64,000 nt of DNA from Entophlyctis helioformis (GCA_025526915.1 JAHLKH010000049.1:1-64000); one strand, 5' to 3'; counted from the first letter of the stretch, positions 32,488 through 45,375 are shown. Translations and numbers: made by a program. The notes: generated from the letters alone by a model not told the origin.

Positions 32488-33856
32488 CTATTCTGGCTGT
32501 ATTGGCAGAGCAACAATGTCGATGGCGAATGCCGACAGCCTAGTCTTGGCGCCCTGCTTTGCGGTGCCGGCGAGTGCAACGACCAGGACCGAGGGCGACG
32601 CATGCAGGATGGCGAGCGCGTTGATCTTGCGAGCGGCCTTGTAAGCAAAGATGGGTGTGTCTGCCGTCACTGGCGAGGTCGCAGGCGGCGGCGGCAGGTG
32701 CCACACACAGACGACGCCATCGATGGAGGCAGACACGAGGAGCACCCTGTCTTGCACGGTGATCATCTCGACGGCGACCACGGACCATTTGTGTGGCCCG
32801 ACCAACCGGCGACTGGTCTCTTCATACACGGCCTTGGGTCTCTGTTTCCCCTTTCCTCGCCCGCCACCACTGCCGCCACCACCGCCACTGCTGACTGTCT
32901 TTCGTGTCCACCGCACCACCTCGATCGACCCGTCGCCCAGACCGGCTGCCAGCCAGTCGCCGCTCTCGTCAAACGCGATACCGCCCACAAACGGCGGGTT
33001 GAGTCCGCGAATGCCCCCCGTGTCCTGTGCAGCCGCTGCCGCGCCGTCTGGCTGATCTGTCTCGTCGGCAGGCATCTCGGCAGCCTCGCACGTGCGGACA
33101 GCGCCGCGGCGTGCAGTGGCAGCGTCCCACTGGACCACGGCATAGTCCATACCGCCCGAATAGAGTTGTGCGCCATGGTGCGGTCTAAAGGCTGCGCTCG
33201 TGGCGATGTTGCCGTGCACGCCACGGAGACGGACGTGTTCCGCAAACGGCGGCTGCTGTGATGGCTGTGAGTGTGACGGTGGTGTGACGGTTGGTGTGAC
33301 GGCACGGAGAGGACCGATACTCGGCCCGTGTCGTCGGCGAGGGCGATCAGCGCCTGTGTGTGGTTGGCGGCGATGCTGTTGATGTCGTCGGCCGCAGTGT
33401 GCGCCAAACGGACGCTGTGCGACGGTTGCGTGGCGTGTGAGTGATGACGATGTCGAGCAGGGCACGGCCGAGCGAGGCGAGGATGCGTGTGGCTGGCGGC
33501 AAGGGGTCCGAGGCCGAGGCTGTGGCCGTTGGTGCCGGCGTGCGGAGGATGGCGACTGCGCCAGGCTCTGGTGCGTCGTTGTCGTTGTCGTCGTTGTCGT
33601 CGTTGTTGTCGACGCTGCTGCCAGAAGCGGTAGCAGGCAGCGCCAGCGTGTGCAGGCAGACAGCATCTGCAGGCGTGGCAGACGACAGGGCAGACTGGGC
33701 AGTCAGGGCAGCGAGGGCGGGCGCCACGTCCCACAGACGCAGTTCGCCGGCCTCGTCGACGCTCGCCAGCAGCCGCCGCTCCCGGTCAGCGGCCACGGCC
33801 GTTGCTGGTGCACCGTGGCCGGTTGCACTTGCAAGGCGGTGATCGACGGCCGCCAT
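32488..33856 (-). CDS. WD-repeat protein, WDR53-like (one frame break)
   Basis: Exons 33306-33856 and 32488-33255 (50-nt intron, phase 0). WD-like segments: LLASVDEAGELRLWDV, DDINSIAANHTQALIALADD, LRGVHGNIATSAAFRPHHG then LYSGGMDYAVVQWD, GIAFDESGDWLAAGLGDGS, VLLVSASIDGVVCVWHL. The spacing and the DDINSIA / SGGMDYAVVQWD motifs resemble WDR53, a DDB1-associated protein, but a general beta-propeller scaffold cannot be excluded. Between about 33420 and 33450 the frame changes by one base with no usable GT-AG pair, so an indel is suspected. The start may be 33856 or 33874. The gene is convergent with DET1, stops 22 bp apart. Confidence 0.7.
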
Positions 33857-33859
33857 GCG

Positions 33860-33953
33860 TGCAAATTTGCTCAAATTTGCGCCAAATATGGAACAAAATT
33901 GGGAAAATTTGCGGCCTTTCAGTCTTGAGCCCCCCCCCCCCCCCCCTTTTTTT
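33860..33953. promoter_or_regulatory. AT-rich motif block and long C/T homopolymer at the WD-repeat gene start
   Basis: GCAAATTTGC (33860-33869) is a perfect palindrome, followed by two more AAATTTG copies within 60 bp. A run of 18 C then 6 T follows (33930-33953). It sits immediately upstream of the minus-strand start codon, so it is probably its core promoter. The exact C-run length is unreliable in any assembly. Confidence 0.45.
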
Positions 33954-34991
33954 CACGCATTGTTTGGGCTGCGCCATGGCGGGCTGCTTCAAGTGCAGGC
34001 CACACGGCACTGGCACACGGCACTGGCACTGGCATGTGGTGCTGGCAGTCGTGACCCTGTGCCGCCTAGCCAGCCTTGCGAGACCAGAGCAGCCAGCCAG
34101 TCAGACAGCCAGCCAGACCAGCCAGCCAGTCAGACCAGGAAGTGTGCACAGTGCTTGGTGTGGCAGTGGGCAGCGGGCAGTGGGCAGCGGTGGAATCCTC
34201 CGGCCGTCGCCACTGCCTCGCCCCGATCATTTCTCGTTTTGCGACGCTGCACCGGCAACGATCGCATTGTGCCTGGGCCGGCTGGCTTGGACGCCTTGGC
34301 CCGCTTGGCCCGCTCGGCCCGCTTGGCCCGTCTGGCCCGCTTGCGACCCGCCTTTGTCTGCCAGCGACTGTCGGCGACTGACAGCGACTGCCTGTGCCCG
34401 CCGGCATGGACCCCTGGACCCGTGCGCTGCACCCGCGCAGAGCCCCAGCGTGCGGGGGCATTGGGCAGCCATCCGACAGCCATCCGACAGCCATCCGACA
34501 GCCATCTGACCCGCAGCCAACCAGCGAGCCGACACACTTGAACAATGCCATCGCTCGCGCCGCTTTCCCCCACACTCGGCCAAACTCGTCCGTACACGGC
34601 TCACCGCCAAAAAAGCAACTGCCGCCGGTTGAGCCCGTTGCCGCATCGCACATGTACGCTTCCTGTCGATGCCTGTTCTACGCCTGCCTGCCTGCCTGCC
34701 TGTTGATGCCTGTTCTATGCCTGCCTGTCTGTCGATGCCTGCCTGTCCCTCTGCCCGACTGACGCTGTCCCCCGCGCACGTTCAGCCGTCAAAGCCAATC
34801 GCTGCAGCCCGATTGCGACTTGCCCGATTGCAACCCAGCACACCGACTCGGCCCGCCCCGACCTTCCTTCAACACACGCACGCACACACACCTACACACA
34901 CTCCTACATACGGCTCGATCAGTGCCCAGCGGCCGGCCTGCCAACACAGCATCCATCCCCGCCATCCCCGCCATCCCCGCCACCCAGACGC
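33954..34991. other. About 1 kb of low-complexity intergenic DNA, no gene seen
   Basis: Successive simple repeats: CAGC/CAGT-rich runs near 34080-34140, GCCCGCTTG-type 9-mers near 34283-34335, about four 11-bp units (ATCCGACAGCC) at 34466-34511, CCTG runs near 34680-34745 and CACA runs near 34870-34910. Open frames here are repeat translations. It is the upstream region of the PAS-GATA gene. Confidence 0.6.
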
Positions 34992-36764
34992 ATGACGGCA
35001 CACCCATGCGGCTGCTTCTGGCTGCTGGCTGCACCCGAATCGCTGGCCGTGACCGTCGTCTCACCGTCGCTGCAGTCGCTCCTCTCGCACCGCTTCGGGC
35101 TGGCCCCGAACGCCGTCCTCGGCCGCTGCCTTGTCGACCTGTTTGCGTCCGTCGCACCGGCACCAGCATCGGCACTGGCCGCCACAGCCGCAGAGCCTGG
35201 TTCAACGGCGTCTGCTGCTACTGCTTCTACTGCTGATGCTGCTGCTGCTGCTGCTGCTTCACGGCGTCGTCTGGCTGCAGGAGCGCAGCCGACGGCATAC
35301 AACACGGCATACCACCAGGCATACCACCCGGCATCCCACTCGGCATCCCACTCGGCAGCAGCATGGTCCGAAAGCGCAGCGGCCCTGACCAGCGATTTGG
35401 GCCGCTTTCGGAGCATCGCAAGCCGGCCCCTGCAGTCGAGTGTGTTCAGGTGTGTTCCTTGCCGCCGTGCTCCCCTCTTGTTTGCAGGATAATGCGGCGT
35501 GGGGCTGTGGCCAGTGCGGCCAGCGTGGGCTGCGTGAGACATCCCAGGCTTGGCACAGGCACGGGCACGGCACAGGCACGGGCACGGGCACGGCACGGCA
35601 CAGGCATCTGCTCGTCTGCATGGAGCCCGCCTGCGCGATTCCCCCCTCCCTCCCTCTGGCTCGCACGGTGCCTGCAGCAACTCCGTCCTGTTGTGCCGCC
35701 CACTCGCCCGTGCCCGCCTGTCCTCGTGCTCGCCAGCCACTCGCCACACTGTCTCATCGATGCACGCTCGGCTCGATTATTTCCATCAATCGACGAGCGA
35801 ACGCCACCCGCCCTTCCGCCCACCGCCTGTCTTTCTGCCTTTCTGCCTGCGCCTGCCTTTCTTCCCGCCTGCCGTTCTGCCTGCACTGCTGTCCTGTGCC
35901 GTCTGCCACCGTCTGCCACCGTCTGCTCCCATCTGCTCCCATCTGCCGCCATCGCTTCCGTCTGCTCCCATCTGCCGCTGTCCGCCCTTGACCATCACAT
36001 CGATCGATGTGTGCGCATATGCAGTGTCACTTGCTGCCCCCATGCAGTCCATGTGACACAGCCGCTGTGCGCTCGGGCTCATGCGTCCGTTTATGCGTCC
36101 GTTCATGCGTCCGTTCATGCGCCTGTCGTTGTGTGCTCGTCCGCTCGTCCGCTCGAGCACAAGGCTGTGGCCGTGCGGATCAGAGGTGTCTCACCAGCAC
36201 AGCACAGCACAGCACAGCACAGATCGGGAAGCTTTCTCTCCGATCGTGTCGTGACGGCGATATGTGATTGGCTGTTGCGCCGATCGGCGGAATGTGCGGC
36301 TGCAGCGGCATGTCATTGGGGCGGGAGGCTGCCGCTTGGACGCAGCGGCCTTGGGCCCATGGGATGCGTCTGCTGGGTTTGGGTATGTCGCCACCCACCA
36401 CCACGCAGGCACACGCACGCAGACACACGCACGCAACTCCCCAGCCCATGGCTCCTTCCCGCCTTCCCTCGCCATCTGCCACCCCGCCACCACGCCACCA
36501 CGCCACCGACTGACTCGGCTTGCCCTCCTCTGCAGATGGAAGCTGCGGCCGTTTTCCAACGCACCTGCCGACTCAGAGAGCAGCAGCAGCCTGCACTCGC
36601 TGCCAGACGTTGATGTGATTGTCACGCACGGCGGCTCGTTCCTGCTTGTCCTGGTCCACATGGCCGATGGTGCGTTGATGGATCCATGTGCGCATCGTGC
36701 ATTCCTGTATCGCATGTGCATTCCTGTATCCAATGTGCATAACGCATAGCGAGTGTCTCACGCA

Positions 36765-36797
<33 letters not shown>

Positions 36798-39700
36798 CAC
36801 ACTCGTCTGTCTGTCTGTCTCACGCACGCCAGCCTGCTCGGACGGGCCCGTCGAAGACTCGCGCTTCATGCAGGATGCACTCGACGCCCTCGCCGCGTCG
36901 CCTACCGGGCCAAGAGGGCCAGCCGCCGCCCCAACGGCCATCCAGGTGCTGCGCACAAGCGACTGCTCGCTGCTTGCCGCCTTCCCGCAGCACTTCGCCG
37001 CCTCGACGCTCGGCTTCGACATCGCCGCTCTCCACGACCGGCCCAGCTACTTTGGCTTTGTGCTGCCGCGTGTCGAGCTCGACCTCTTCTACGCCGTCAT
37101 GGACCGCCACGCCCCCGCCTCGGTCCAGCCCCAGGCCCAGGCCCGCACGGCCCAGGAACGGCTGGCACACGCCTATCACTCGCAGCCACACCCGCAGCCG
37201 CGCGACGCGAACTCGGACATGGCCCGCACCGCCGCCTACAAGTCGTTCTCCATCTCGCACTCGTTCAAGGCCGCAAACGCCGACCTGCACGCCGCGTCCG
37301 CCGTCCGCCATCTGCCCGTCAAGTCGCTCGTGCTCTTCTTCCACTCGCTGCTCTTTGTGCTCACCGAAGAGTGTCCCATCGACGCCTCGGTGTCGCCCAC
37401 GGCTCCCTTGGCCCATGCACCGTCGCCTGTCGGCCACCCCACCTACAATCACCAGCAGCACGCCCACACTTACAACGAGCAGCAGCAGCAGCAGCAATCA
37501 TACCACAGCAGCCAGCTCAAACAGCAGCAGCAGCAGCAGCAATCACTTGGGCCGCCTTTGATCCCGCCCACACGGTACAATCCTCCACCGTCCTCTTCGT
37601 CTTTGCCGCTGACAGCAGCAGCTGCGCGTCCCTCTATGCCGCCGAGACTCTCTCCTGTCGCACCCGTCTCGCAAACGCCTGAATCCAACCTGCCGTTCCC
37701 GCTTGGCCCGCCAAATGAGTCGGCATCGTCGGAAAAGTCGTCGTTTGCAGGCCCGCCCTCGGAGAGATCAAGTACACCATCGTCAGTAAAACCGCAGCCG
37801 CTCTCCATGCTTCTCTCCGCAAAGTTTGCTAATGGATCATTCGGTTCCCGCGGCGACATGCGCAGTCCCAGCGGCTTCTTGCACCTGGATCAGCAGCCGC
37901 GCCACACGGACCATCAGAACGCGACCGTGGGCCAAGTAGAGCGGCCCATGTACACCAACGCGCCTGGATCGTCCGACCTGGCCTCTGCCTCTGCGTCTGC
38001 TGCCGCATCGTCGTCGTCATCGTCGTACAGTGCACCAAGAGACTCGTCGGCCAACGTGCAGCCGCCTTCAACCGTACCTAGCAACCGATCCTCGGGGACA
38101 CTTGCACCATCGTCCCTGCAAAATCTGCTCGCTCTCTCGTCGTCAAAGTCATACATGGCCGCTCCCCCGCGGTTCCCTGCCCTGACCCACGATGCGCCAT
38201 CCACGGCCAGTGTCTACAACCACTATGCAGACACCAATCGCGGCAAGCACCCGGCTCCACTGTTGTCTCTGCCGCAATCGCGCCAGACCGGAGATGTGCG
38301 GTCCACCCCCTCTCCATCTATTTCTGGCAGCGTCGCGTTGACCTCTGCGCTCGACTCGTCCCTGTCTGGCAAGGACACTCTTGCACCGCTTCGGCACCTC
38401 ACGCCGCCGTCTTCTGGCACCGTGCCGTCATCGACTCCTGCCAACGTCCAGTTTGGCCGCCTGACTGCTGCAGCAAAGCAGGACTCCATCTCGATGCCCA
38501 TGGACAGAGGCATGCTCTTGCCGCCGCCCTCGGCCATGCGCTTTGAAGAGTCGTCCATGGAGCCCTTTCCAAAGGACACGTCGGGCCAACTTCCGCGCAT
38601 CGACCCAAACCGCAAACCCCATGCCACGACCTTGAAGGAACACGCTGTCTCATCGTCCGCCTCAAAGGGCTCTGGAGTCTGGCCACTTGCCTCATGGTCG
38701 TCGGGGTCTTCGTCCAAAGGACCCATGTTCAGGCCGTCTCTTCCATCCAACACAGGCACAGCCATGAACCCGTCCTGGAATGGGTCCGCACCCGCGCTGA
38801 CGGTTTCAACCGTATCCATTCCGGGCATCAGCAAGATGTTTGACACGCTCGGCAAGCCCAGCACTGCCAAACTACCCGACCTGCGAGGAAGTGGTGACGC
38901 TCACAGGACGATGAGCGAAGATGTGGGTCATGCTCCGTCGTCATCGTCCTCGTCGTTGGTTCATCCCAGATCGTATGGCTACCAAGACAACACGCACGCT
39001 GACCAGCCGTCTCAGGAAAAGGCACTCCAACATCGCGATTTGTACAACCTTGGCCATTCGGGCCAGATCCACAAACGCCAGCGCATGGATGTTGACACGA
39101 GCGGTGCAAGAATGCCTGAAAGAGTCTCTGTCTCTCCTCCTCTGCCCCTTGACGGCCATTATAGGCGAGCAGCACAGCCGCTTGTTGGTAGCGAGGCGAC
39201 CAGGAGCCATCCATTGACGACGTCATCATCTTCGTCGGCCTCTTCGTCGCGGTTGCCTTCACCCCGCTACGATCCCAGCATGCAACTACAGAAGCCGCAT
39301 CTTCGCTCTCCTCCTCTGGCACCGTTTGCATATGGACAGCACACTGAGCAGCACAGTCAGCCTCCTCCCCCGCCTACTCGATCTCCTGACCACTATCAGC
39401 AACATCAGCAGCAGCCGCACCAAAAGATCCCTTTGAAGCGACAAGCACCCGATGCTAATGCAACGGCCTACGATCAGACAGTGAGTCGTGAACCTGGGTT
39501 CCCGCCGCACCAGAGCCATTTTGGCCAGCAATCCTCGCAAGGCGCGCATTCCAAGGTCCACCCCGGACAGTCCCACCATCAAACATACCAGCCGCAGCAT
39601 GCTCCGCAGCCGTATCCACGCCAGATCCAAAGGCAGGACCGCTCGAATCTGCCTGCTCCCTTCCCGTCAGACACCGACATCCACAACAGTTTTGTCGATG

Positions 39701-40319
39701 GCTTCTCTGGCCAGCCTGATGACGGACACGGCTTGGCCTTGCTCAGGGGGTATCCGCTGCCACGCCCGCTCGGCATGCGGCGTTCGAAAGCTCCGCCCGT
39801 TGTACGCCAGTGCGAAAACTGCAATACCTCGGATAGTCCCGAATGGCGCCGCGGTCCCAGCGGTCACAAGACGTGAGTTGAATGCCCTGCGTCGAGTACT
39901 TTATTGATGGATGCTACCGTATCTACGCAGATCTTGTTGTCTGACGCCTGATTGCTTGCATATCGACCCACAGACTGTGCAATGCATGTGGACTGCGGTA
40001 CGCGCGCATCATTGCCAAGCGGCGCGATGCCCACCGCAAAAACACAGGTGGCAATGAGCAGGTTCTCTTGCCAGCGCCACCTGTTTCGCAGGTCATGTCG
40101 TTTGAAGCAAGCCAGCGCCACCTGGGTTTGACGGTTAACGGGATGGCGAACGGCACCGAACGCCTTGACACGGCCATGGATCCATCGCCCACTGGACAGT
40201 TCCACCAGGCAGATCAACATCCGCAGCACTCGCATATAGATGCCCAGCCACGGCAACCACAGCAGCCGCCGCATCAGCAATACTACCCTCCGCAGTCGTC
40301 GACGTCTGGATACCAATAG
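34992..40319 (+). CDS. White-Collar-2-like PAS + GATA zinc-finger transcription factor
   Basis: About 1325 aa from exons 34992-35449, 36536-36669, 36833-39872 and 39974-40319 (phases 2,1,2). The N-terminus contains a PAS-like fold: VTVVSPSLQSLLSHRFGL then VLGRCLVDLF, continuing to VDVIVTHGGSFLLVLVHMAD after the first intron. A Ser/Pro/Gln-rich body of about 900 aa has poly-Gln runs. Near the end is one GATA finger: CENC at 1191-1194, SPEWRRGPSGHKT, LCNACGLRYA, then basic KRRDAHRKN. This order matches fungal WC-2, which pairs with the WC-1 photoreceptor to drive light-regulated genes, but WC-2 is usually much shorter. An intron interrupts the zinc finger. Other GATA regulators are possible, though PAS plus SPEWRRGPSG favours WC-2. 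Confidence 0.83.
35450..36535 (+). repeat. 1086-nt repeat-rich intron in the WC-2-like gene
   Basis: About ten times longer than typical introns in this window. It contains GGCACGGGCAC-type repeats (35558-35605), CCGTCTGC(T/C)CCCATCTG-type repeats (35905-35990), GCGTCCGTTCAT repeats (36080-36125) and an AGCAC run (36192-36220). It starts GTGTGT and ends CTGCAG, and the two flanking exons join in frame across the PAS region. Confidence 0.7.
36765..36820 (+). repeat. (TGTC)n microsatellite in intron 2 of the WC-2-like gene
   Basis: Two nearly pure TGTC runs (36765-36797 and 36805-36820) in the 163-nt intron 36670-36832. Confidence 0.85.
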
Positions 40320-40570
40320 CAGCATTACTATGTTTTTTGGTTGTGTTTGTGTTTGTTTTCTTGTTTATTGGGTCTGCCGACGCGTTTTTTGGGGATGTAT
40401 ACGGCGACGGTCAGGCAAGGAGGGCGACCGCAAGCACTTGTACACCACACACACACACAACCACACATACTTGAATGAATTCATAATTAGTCACGGGAGA
40501 TGTGGAGTCGAATGCCACTGGATTTTCGAGGGCACGACAAGGGCACGGCAAGGGCACGGGGCAAGTCTGT

Positions 40571-42388
40571 TCATTTCGGGCCGCCCTGGCCAGCAGAAAA
40601 GTGGAGCAGGGCCGCCTCCATGAAGCCCTGGACGTCGCCATCGAGGACGGCCTGGACATCGCCGCGCTGGTAGCCCGAGCGCGAGTCCTTGATGAGCTGG
40701 TAGGGCTGGAGGACATAGGAGCGGATCTGGTTGCCCCAAGCATTGTCCGAGAGCGAGGCGTGGTGGTCAGCCTTTGCCTTTGCGCGCGAATCGAGCTCGC
40801 GCTGGTACAGCCTGGACTTGAGCATCTCGATCGCCATGGCCTTGTTCTGTGTCTGCGAGCGTTCGTTCTGGCACTGCATGTGGCAGGTGAGGTGGAGTTG
40901 TCAGTCGCGATGGGGTCAGTCGCGATGGGATGGGAAGGGATCGGATGAGGTGAGAGCGGCAAGTCGACTCACAAAAACAGTGATGCCCGTCGGCAGGTGC
41001 ACAATGCGCACAGCGCTCTCGGTCTTGTTGACGTGCTGTCCACCGGCACCCTGCGAGCGCATCACCTCGATCTTCATGTCGCTGGCAGGGATCTCTGCGT
41101 CGCGCGTGCCGGTCCCGTCACCCGCACTGCCGCCACTGCTCCCATTGCTGTCGGGGCCGGGAAACACCTGCACCGAGACAAACGACGTGTGCCGCTTGCC
41201 GTTGGAGTCGAATGGCGAGATGCGCACAAAGCGGTGCACGCCCGACTCGTGCTTTGACCAGCCGTACGCGAACGCGCCCGACACGTGCAGCACCGACGAC
41301 TTGTAGCCGGCCACCTCGCCACGCACTTCTTCGACGAGCTTGGTGGCGTAGCCTTGCTGCGATGCCCAGCGCTCGTACATGCTGTCCATGTGCGATGTGT
41401 TGTGAGTGGGTGAGCGATGAGTCGGTTGGCGAGTCGGTGAGAGGGGATAGGCGTTACCGTGTGAGCATCATGACCCAGTCGCAGGACTCGGTGCCACCAG
41501 AGCCGGCACGGATCTCGATGAAGCAGCCAAGACGATCCGCGTCGTCGGTCCTGTACAGTATTGTGAGTCTGTCATCCCGTCGTCCAGTCGTCCAGTCGTC
41601 CAGTTGAACACAACCACCACTACTACCGCCACGCAACCACGCACATGAGCGACTTGACAAAGTACGACTGCAGCCGCGACTCCAGATCTTCGACATCGGC
41701 CGCCACGTCGTCGAGCAGCACGGCGTCCATCTCCTCGCGCGCGAGCGCAATCATGCCGACAGCCTCGCTCCACCTGGCCGTGTAGCCGCGGTACTCGTCG
41801 AGCGTGTCCGTGAGCGCCGACAGCCGCTTGGTGTGCTCAACGGCCTGCTTGGCGTCGCGTGCCCAGAGCGTGTCGTCCTGTCGAGCGAGGTGAGTGGTGA
41901 GAGGCGATCACAACCACACACAACCACAACCACACACACAGGAGCACACACCAGCAACCACATACCTTCAAGGCATCTTGGATCGACGTGCGCTCAGCCT
42001 CGAGGGCCGGCCAGTCGGTCTGGGCCTCGATGTTGGCCAGCAGACGCTCGATGGACAGCTGCGACGACGCCAGCGACGCCAGCAGGTCCTTGACGTTTGC
42101 CGTGTCGGCTGAAGCGTTGGGAGCAGCGTCTGGAGCAGTGCCTGGAGCGGTGCCCGATGAGGTGCCCGATGAGGTGCCCGATGAGCGCAGCGGGATGTGT
42201 GTGGAAAAGCGCCGTGCCCAAGCGGGCAGGTGTGTGCACTGCGGATGCGCGGGGAATGCGTGTGGTTGTGCTTGTAGTTGTGCATGTGCTTGTGGCTGTA
42301 GTTGTGCTCGTGGTTGTAGTTGTGTAGACGCCAGCCGAGCAGCCGGGCCTCTGGCCAGCAGGCGTCGCAGCGCAAGGCGGCCGGGCAT
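40571..42388 (-). CDS. Peptide chain release factor 2 (mitochondrial-type)
   Basis: 486 aa from exons 41966-42388, 41645-41877, 41458-41550, 40973-41381 and 40571-40873. It recognises UGA/UAA stop codons and releases the nascent chain. The N-terminus (MPGRLALRRLLARGPAARLA) is Arg/Ala/Leu-rich like a mitochondrial presequence. Then come IEIRAGSGGTESCDWVMML, the RF2 codon-recognition tripeptide SPF (305-307), GGQ (363-365) in SQGAGGQHVNKTES, FCQNERSQTQNK and QAVLDGDVQGF. SPF rather than PxT identifies RF2 instead of RF1. The promoter is shared with threonyl-tRNA synthetase (100 bp between starts), an apt pairing of translation genes. Confidence 0.92.
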
Positions 42389-42488
42389 GTCGTGCAGGTG
42401 CAGGTGCAGGTGCCTTGGCGTTAGGCAAACGGCCAAATGCGTTAGAGCAACGAACAAATCTCGTCTTCCAACTGATCAGCTGCCGCCC

Positions 42489-45257
42489 ATGCCCGCAGAC
42501 GCTCCTGCCGCCGCCGCCGCCGCCGCCGCCAAGGACAAGGGAGCCAAGAAGCCCAAGAACCCCAAGCCTGCCGCCGGTGCTGCTGCTGCCGGCGACGCTG
42601 CCCAGCACCCTCTCGAGGTGCGTGCGTGCGTGCGTGCGTGTGGCTGGCTGTCTGTCTGCCTGCTCGCCCGTCCAACCAGCACCCCGCACGCCTCGTCTAA
42701 CCGCCCCGTCCAACAACAGGTGTCGCCGCAGCCCAACTACATCCAGCACCGCATCGACATGTTCGACGAGCTCAAGAAGCAGTACGACGCCGAGATTGCC
42801 GGTGCGTGTCTTGCAGTCAACCTGCCTACCCGTCATCTTGTAGTCTACTCTGTCTTGTAGTCGGTCTACTCGGCTGTCTACTCGTCTGTCTACTGCCTTG
42901 GACGGCCCATCTCGCTCACCCGCTCGCTCGCTCCGTCCGCCACAGCCAAGCCCCGCACGCCCATCGAGATCACCATGCCCGATGCCCGCATCATCAACGG
43001 CACCGCCTGGGAGACCACGCCCTTTGAGATTGCAAAGAGCATCAGCAAGTCGCTGTCGGAGCGCATCGTCATTGCAAAGGTGCCTGCCTACATGTCTGCC
43101 TGCCTGCCTACTTGTTTGCCTGTCGTTCCCATGTACCCATGGCTGCGCCCTTGGCTGCGTCGCCCCCGTCGTCTGACTAACCCGGCGTGGCTTGCACAGG
43201 TCGACGGCGTCCTGTTTGACCTGATGCGTCCGCTCGAGCAGTCGTGCTCGCTGGAGCTGCTCGACTTTGAGCACGACGAGGGTGCGTGCCGCCCGTCCGT
43301 AGCCTGTCTGTCCCGCTGGTCCCTTAACCTCACCCGTGTCTAACCCGCCTCCCACTCTGCGATCGCCCGCCTGTCAATGAGCAGGCAAGAAGGTGTTCTG
43401 GCACTCGTCCGCCCACGTGCTCGGCGAGGCCTGCGAGCTCCACTACGGCTGCCACCTCTGCATCGGCCCGCCCATCGAGGAGGGCTTCTACTACGAGATG
43501 GCCATGGAGCGCGCCGTGTCGCAGACCGACTACCAGTCGCTCGAGACCCTTGCCAAGCGCGCCGTGGCTGAGAAGCAGCCCTTTGAGCGTCTGGTCGTGA
43601 GCAAGGAGAACCTGCTCAAGATGTTCCAGGTGCGTACCTCTTGCGCATCGCTCGTGCACCTCTCGCGCATATCCCCGCCTGTCCATCAGTCGGGCTCGGA
43701 GATCGATCCCAGCTGGCCTCCCTCTCGGCTTGTTGCTGACGGCCGGAATGGCCCGTTTGCGTCTTGCAGGACAACAAGTACAAGGTGCACATCATCAACG
43801 ACAAGATCCCCGACGGCACGTCGACCACCGTCTACCGCTGCGGCCCTCTCATCGATCTGTGCTACGGCCCCCACGTCCCCAACACCAACCGCATCAAGGC
43901 CCTCAAGGTCGTCAAGAACTCGGCGTCCTACTTCCTCGGCAACGCCGCCAACGACTCGCTCCAGCGCGTCTACGGCATCTCGTTCCCCGACACCAAGCAG
44001 ATGAAAGAGTACGAAAAGTTTGTGGAAGAGGCCGAGAAGCGCGACCACCGCAAGATCGGCACCGAGCAGGAGCTCTTCTTCTTCCACGACTACTCGCCCG
44101 GCTCTGCCTTTTTCCTGCCCCACGGCACGCGCATCTACAACACGCTCATTGAGCTGCAGCGCTCCGAGTACTGGAAGCGCGGCTTCCAGGAGGTCGTCAC
44201 GCCCAACATGTACAACACCAAGCTGTGGGAGACGTCCGGCCACTGGGCCAACTACCACGAGGACATGTTCCAGCTCGACATTGAAAAGGACAAGTTTGCC
44301 CTCAAGCCCATGAACTGCCCGGGCCACTGTCTCATGTTTGGCCACCGCGAGCGCTCCTACCGCGAGCTGCCCCTCCGTCTCGCCGATTTCGGTGTGATCC
44401 ACCGTAACGAGGCTTCTGGCGCTCTCTCGGGCCTCACGCGTGTGCGTCGCTTCCAGCAGGACGATGCGCACATCTTCTGCCGTCTGGAGCAGCTCGGCGC
44501 CGAAATGGACGGCTGCCTCGACTTCCTGCAGCACATCTACGGCATCTTTGGCTTCACGTTCAAGCTCAAGCTGTCGACGCGTCCGGAAAAGTACCTGGGC
44601 GAGATCGAGACGTGGAACAAGGCCGAGAAGCTCCTCGGCGACGCCCTCGACCGCTTTGGCTTCCCCTGGGAGGTCAACGAGGGCGACGGTGCCTTTTACG
44701 GCCCCAAGATCGACATTGTCATCTCGGACGCTCTGCGCCGCCGCCACCAGTGCGCCACCATCCAGCTCGACTTCCAGCTGCCCGAGCGCTTCAAGCTCGA
44801 GTACCGCACCGACGACCCGACCAAGCAGTTTGAGCGGCCGGTCATGATCCACCGCGCGATTCTCGGCTCGGTGGAGCGCATGATTGCCATTCTCACGGAA
44901 AACTTTGCGGGCAAGTGGCCGTTCTGGCTGTCCCCGCGCCAGGTGATTGTCGTGCCGATCGCGTCCGCCTATAACGCGTACGCCAAGTCGGTCGCCGCCA
45001 AGATGCACGACGCCGGCATCTACGCCGAGGCCGAGCTGTCGGACCTCACCCTCAACAAGAAGATCCGCAACGCCGAGATTGCCCACTGGAACTTTATCCT
45101 GGTCGTCGGCGAGGCCGAGGCTACCAGCTCGTCCGTCAATGCCCGCAACCGCGATGACCCCAAGTCCAAGCACAAGGGCGAGACGCGGGATCTGGACTCG
45201 ATGATCAAGGCGCTGGTTGACCTCAAGGCCCGTCGCTCGCTTGAGCAGATCATCTGA
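42489..45257 (+). CDS. Threonyl-tRNA synthetase
   Basis: 719 aa from exons 42489-42617, 42720-42801, 42946-43079, 43200-43281, 43385-43629 and 43770-45257, all in phase. The N-terminal Ala/Lys extension is eukaryotic. A TGS domain ([20 protein letters not shown]) follows, then an editing-type domain with [10 protein letters not shown] and [12 protein letters not shown]. The class II core has [49 protein letters not shown] and the C-terminal anticodon-binding domain. No clear organellar signal is seen, so probably cytosolic, though alternative starts could serve both compartments. The first intron begins with a GTGC repeat. Confidence 0.97.
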
Positions 45258-45375
45258 GTCGTGTGAGCGTGGCGTTTTGTCTCCGTTCTCGCTCTTCTCA
45301 CTCTCTCACTCTCTCCTCTCTGGCTTCCCGCCTCGCTTCCCGTCTGTTTCTCTGCTTCTCAATCTATCGAGTACC

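Noticed and set aside
33957..34640. Plus-strand open frames after the C/T homopolymer
   Set aside because: They translate simple repeats, lack splice structure and match no family.
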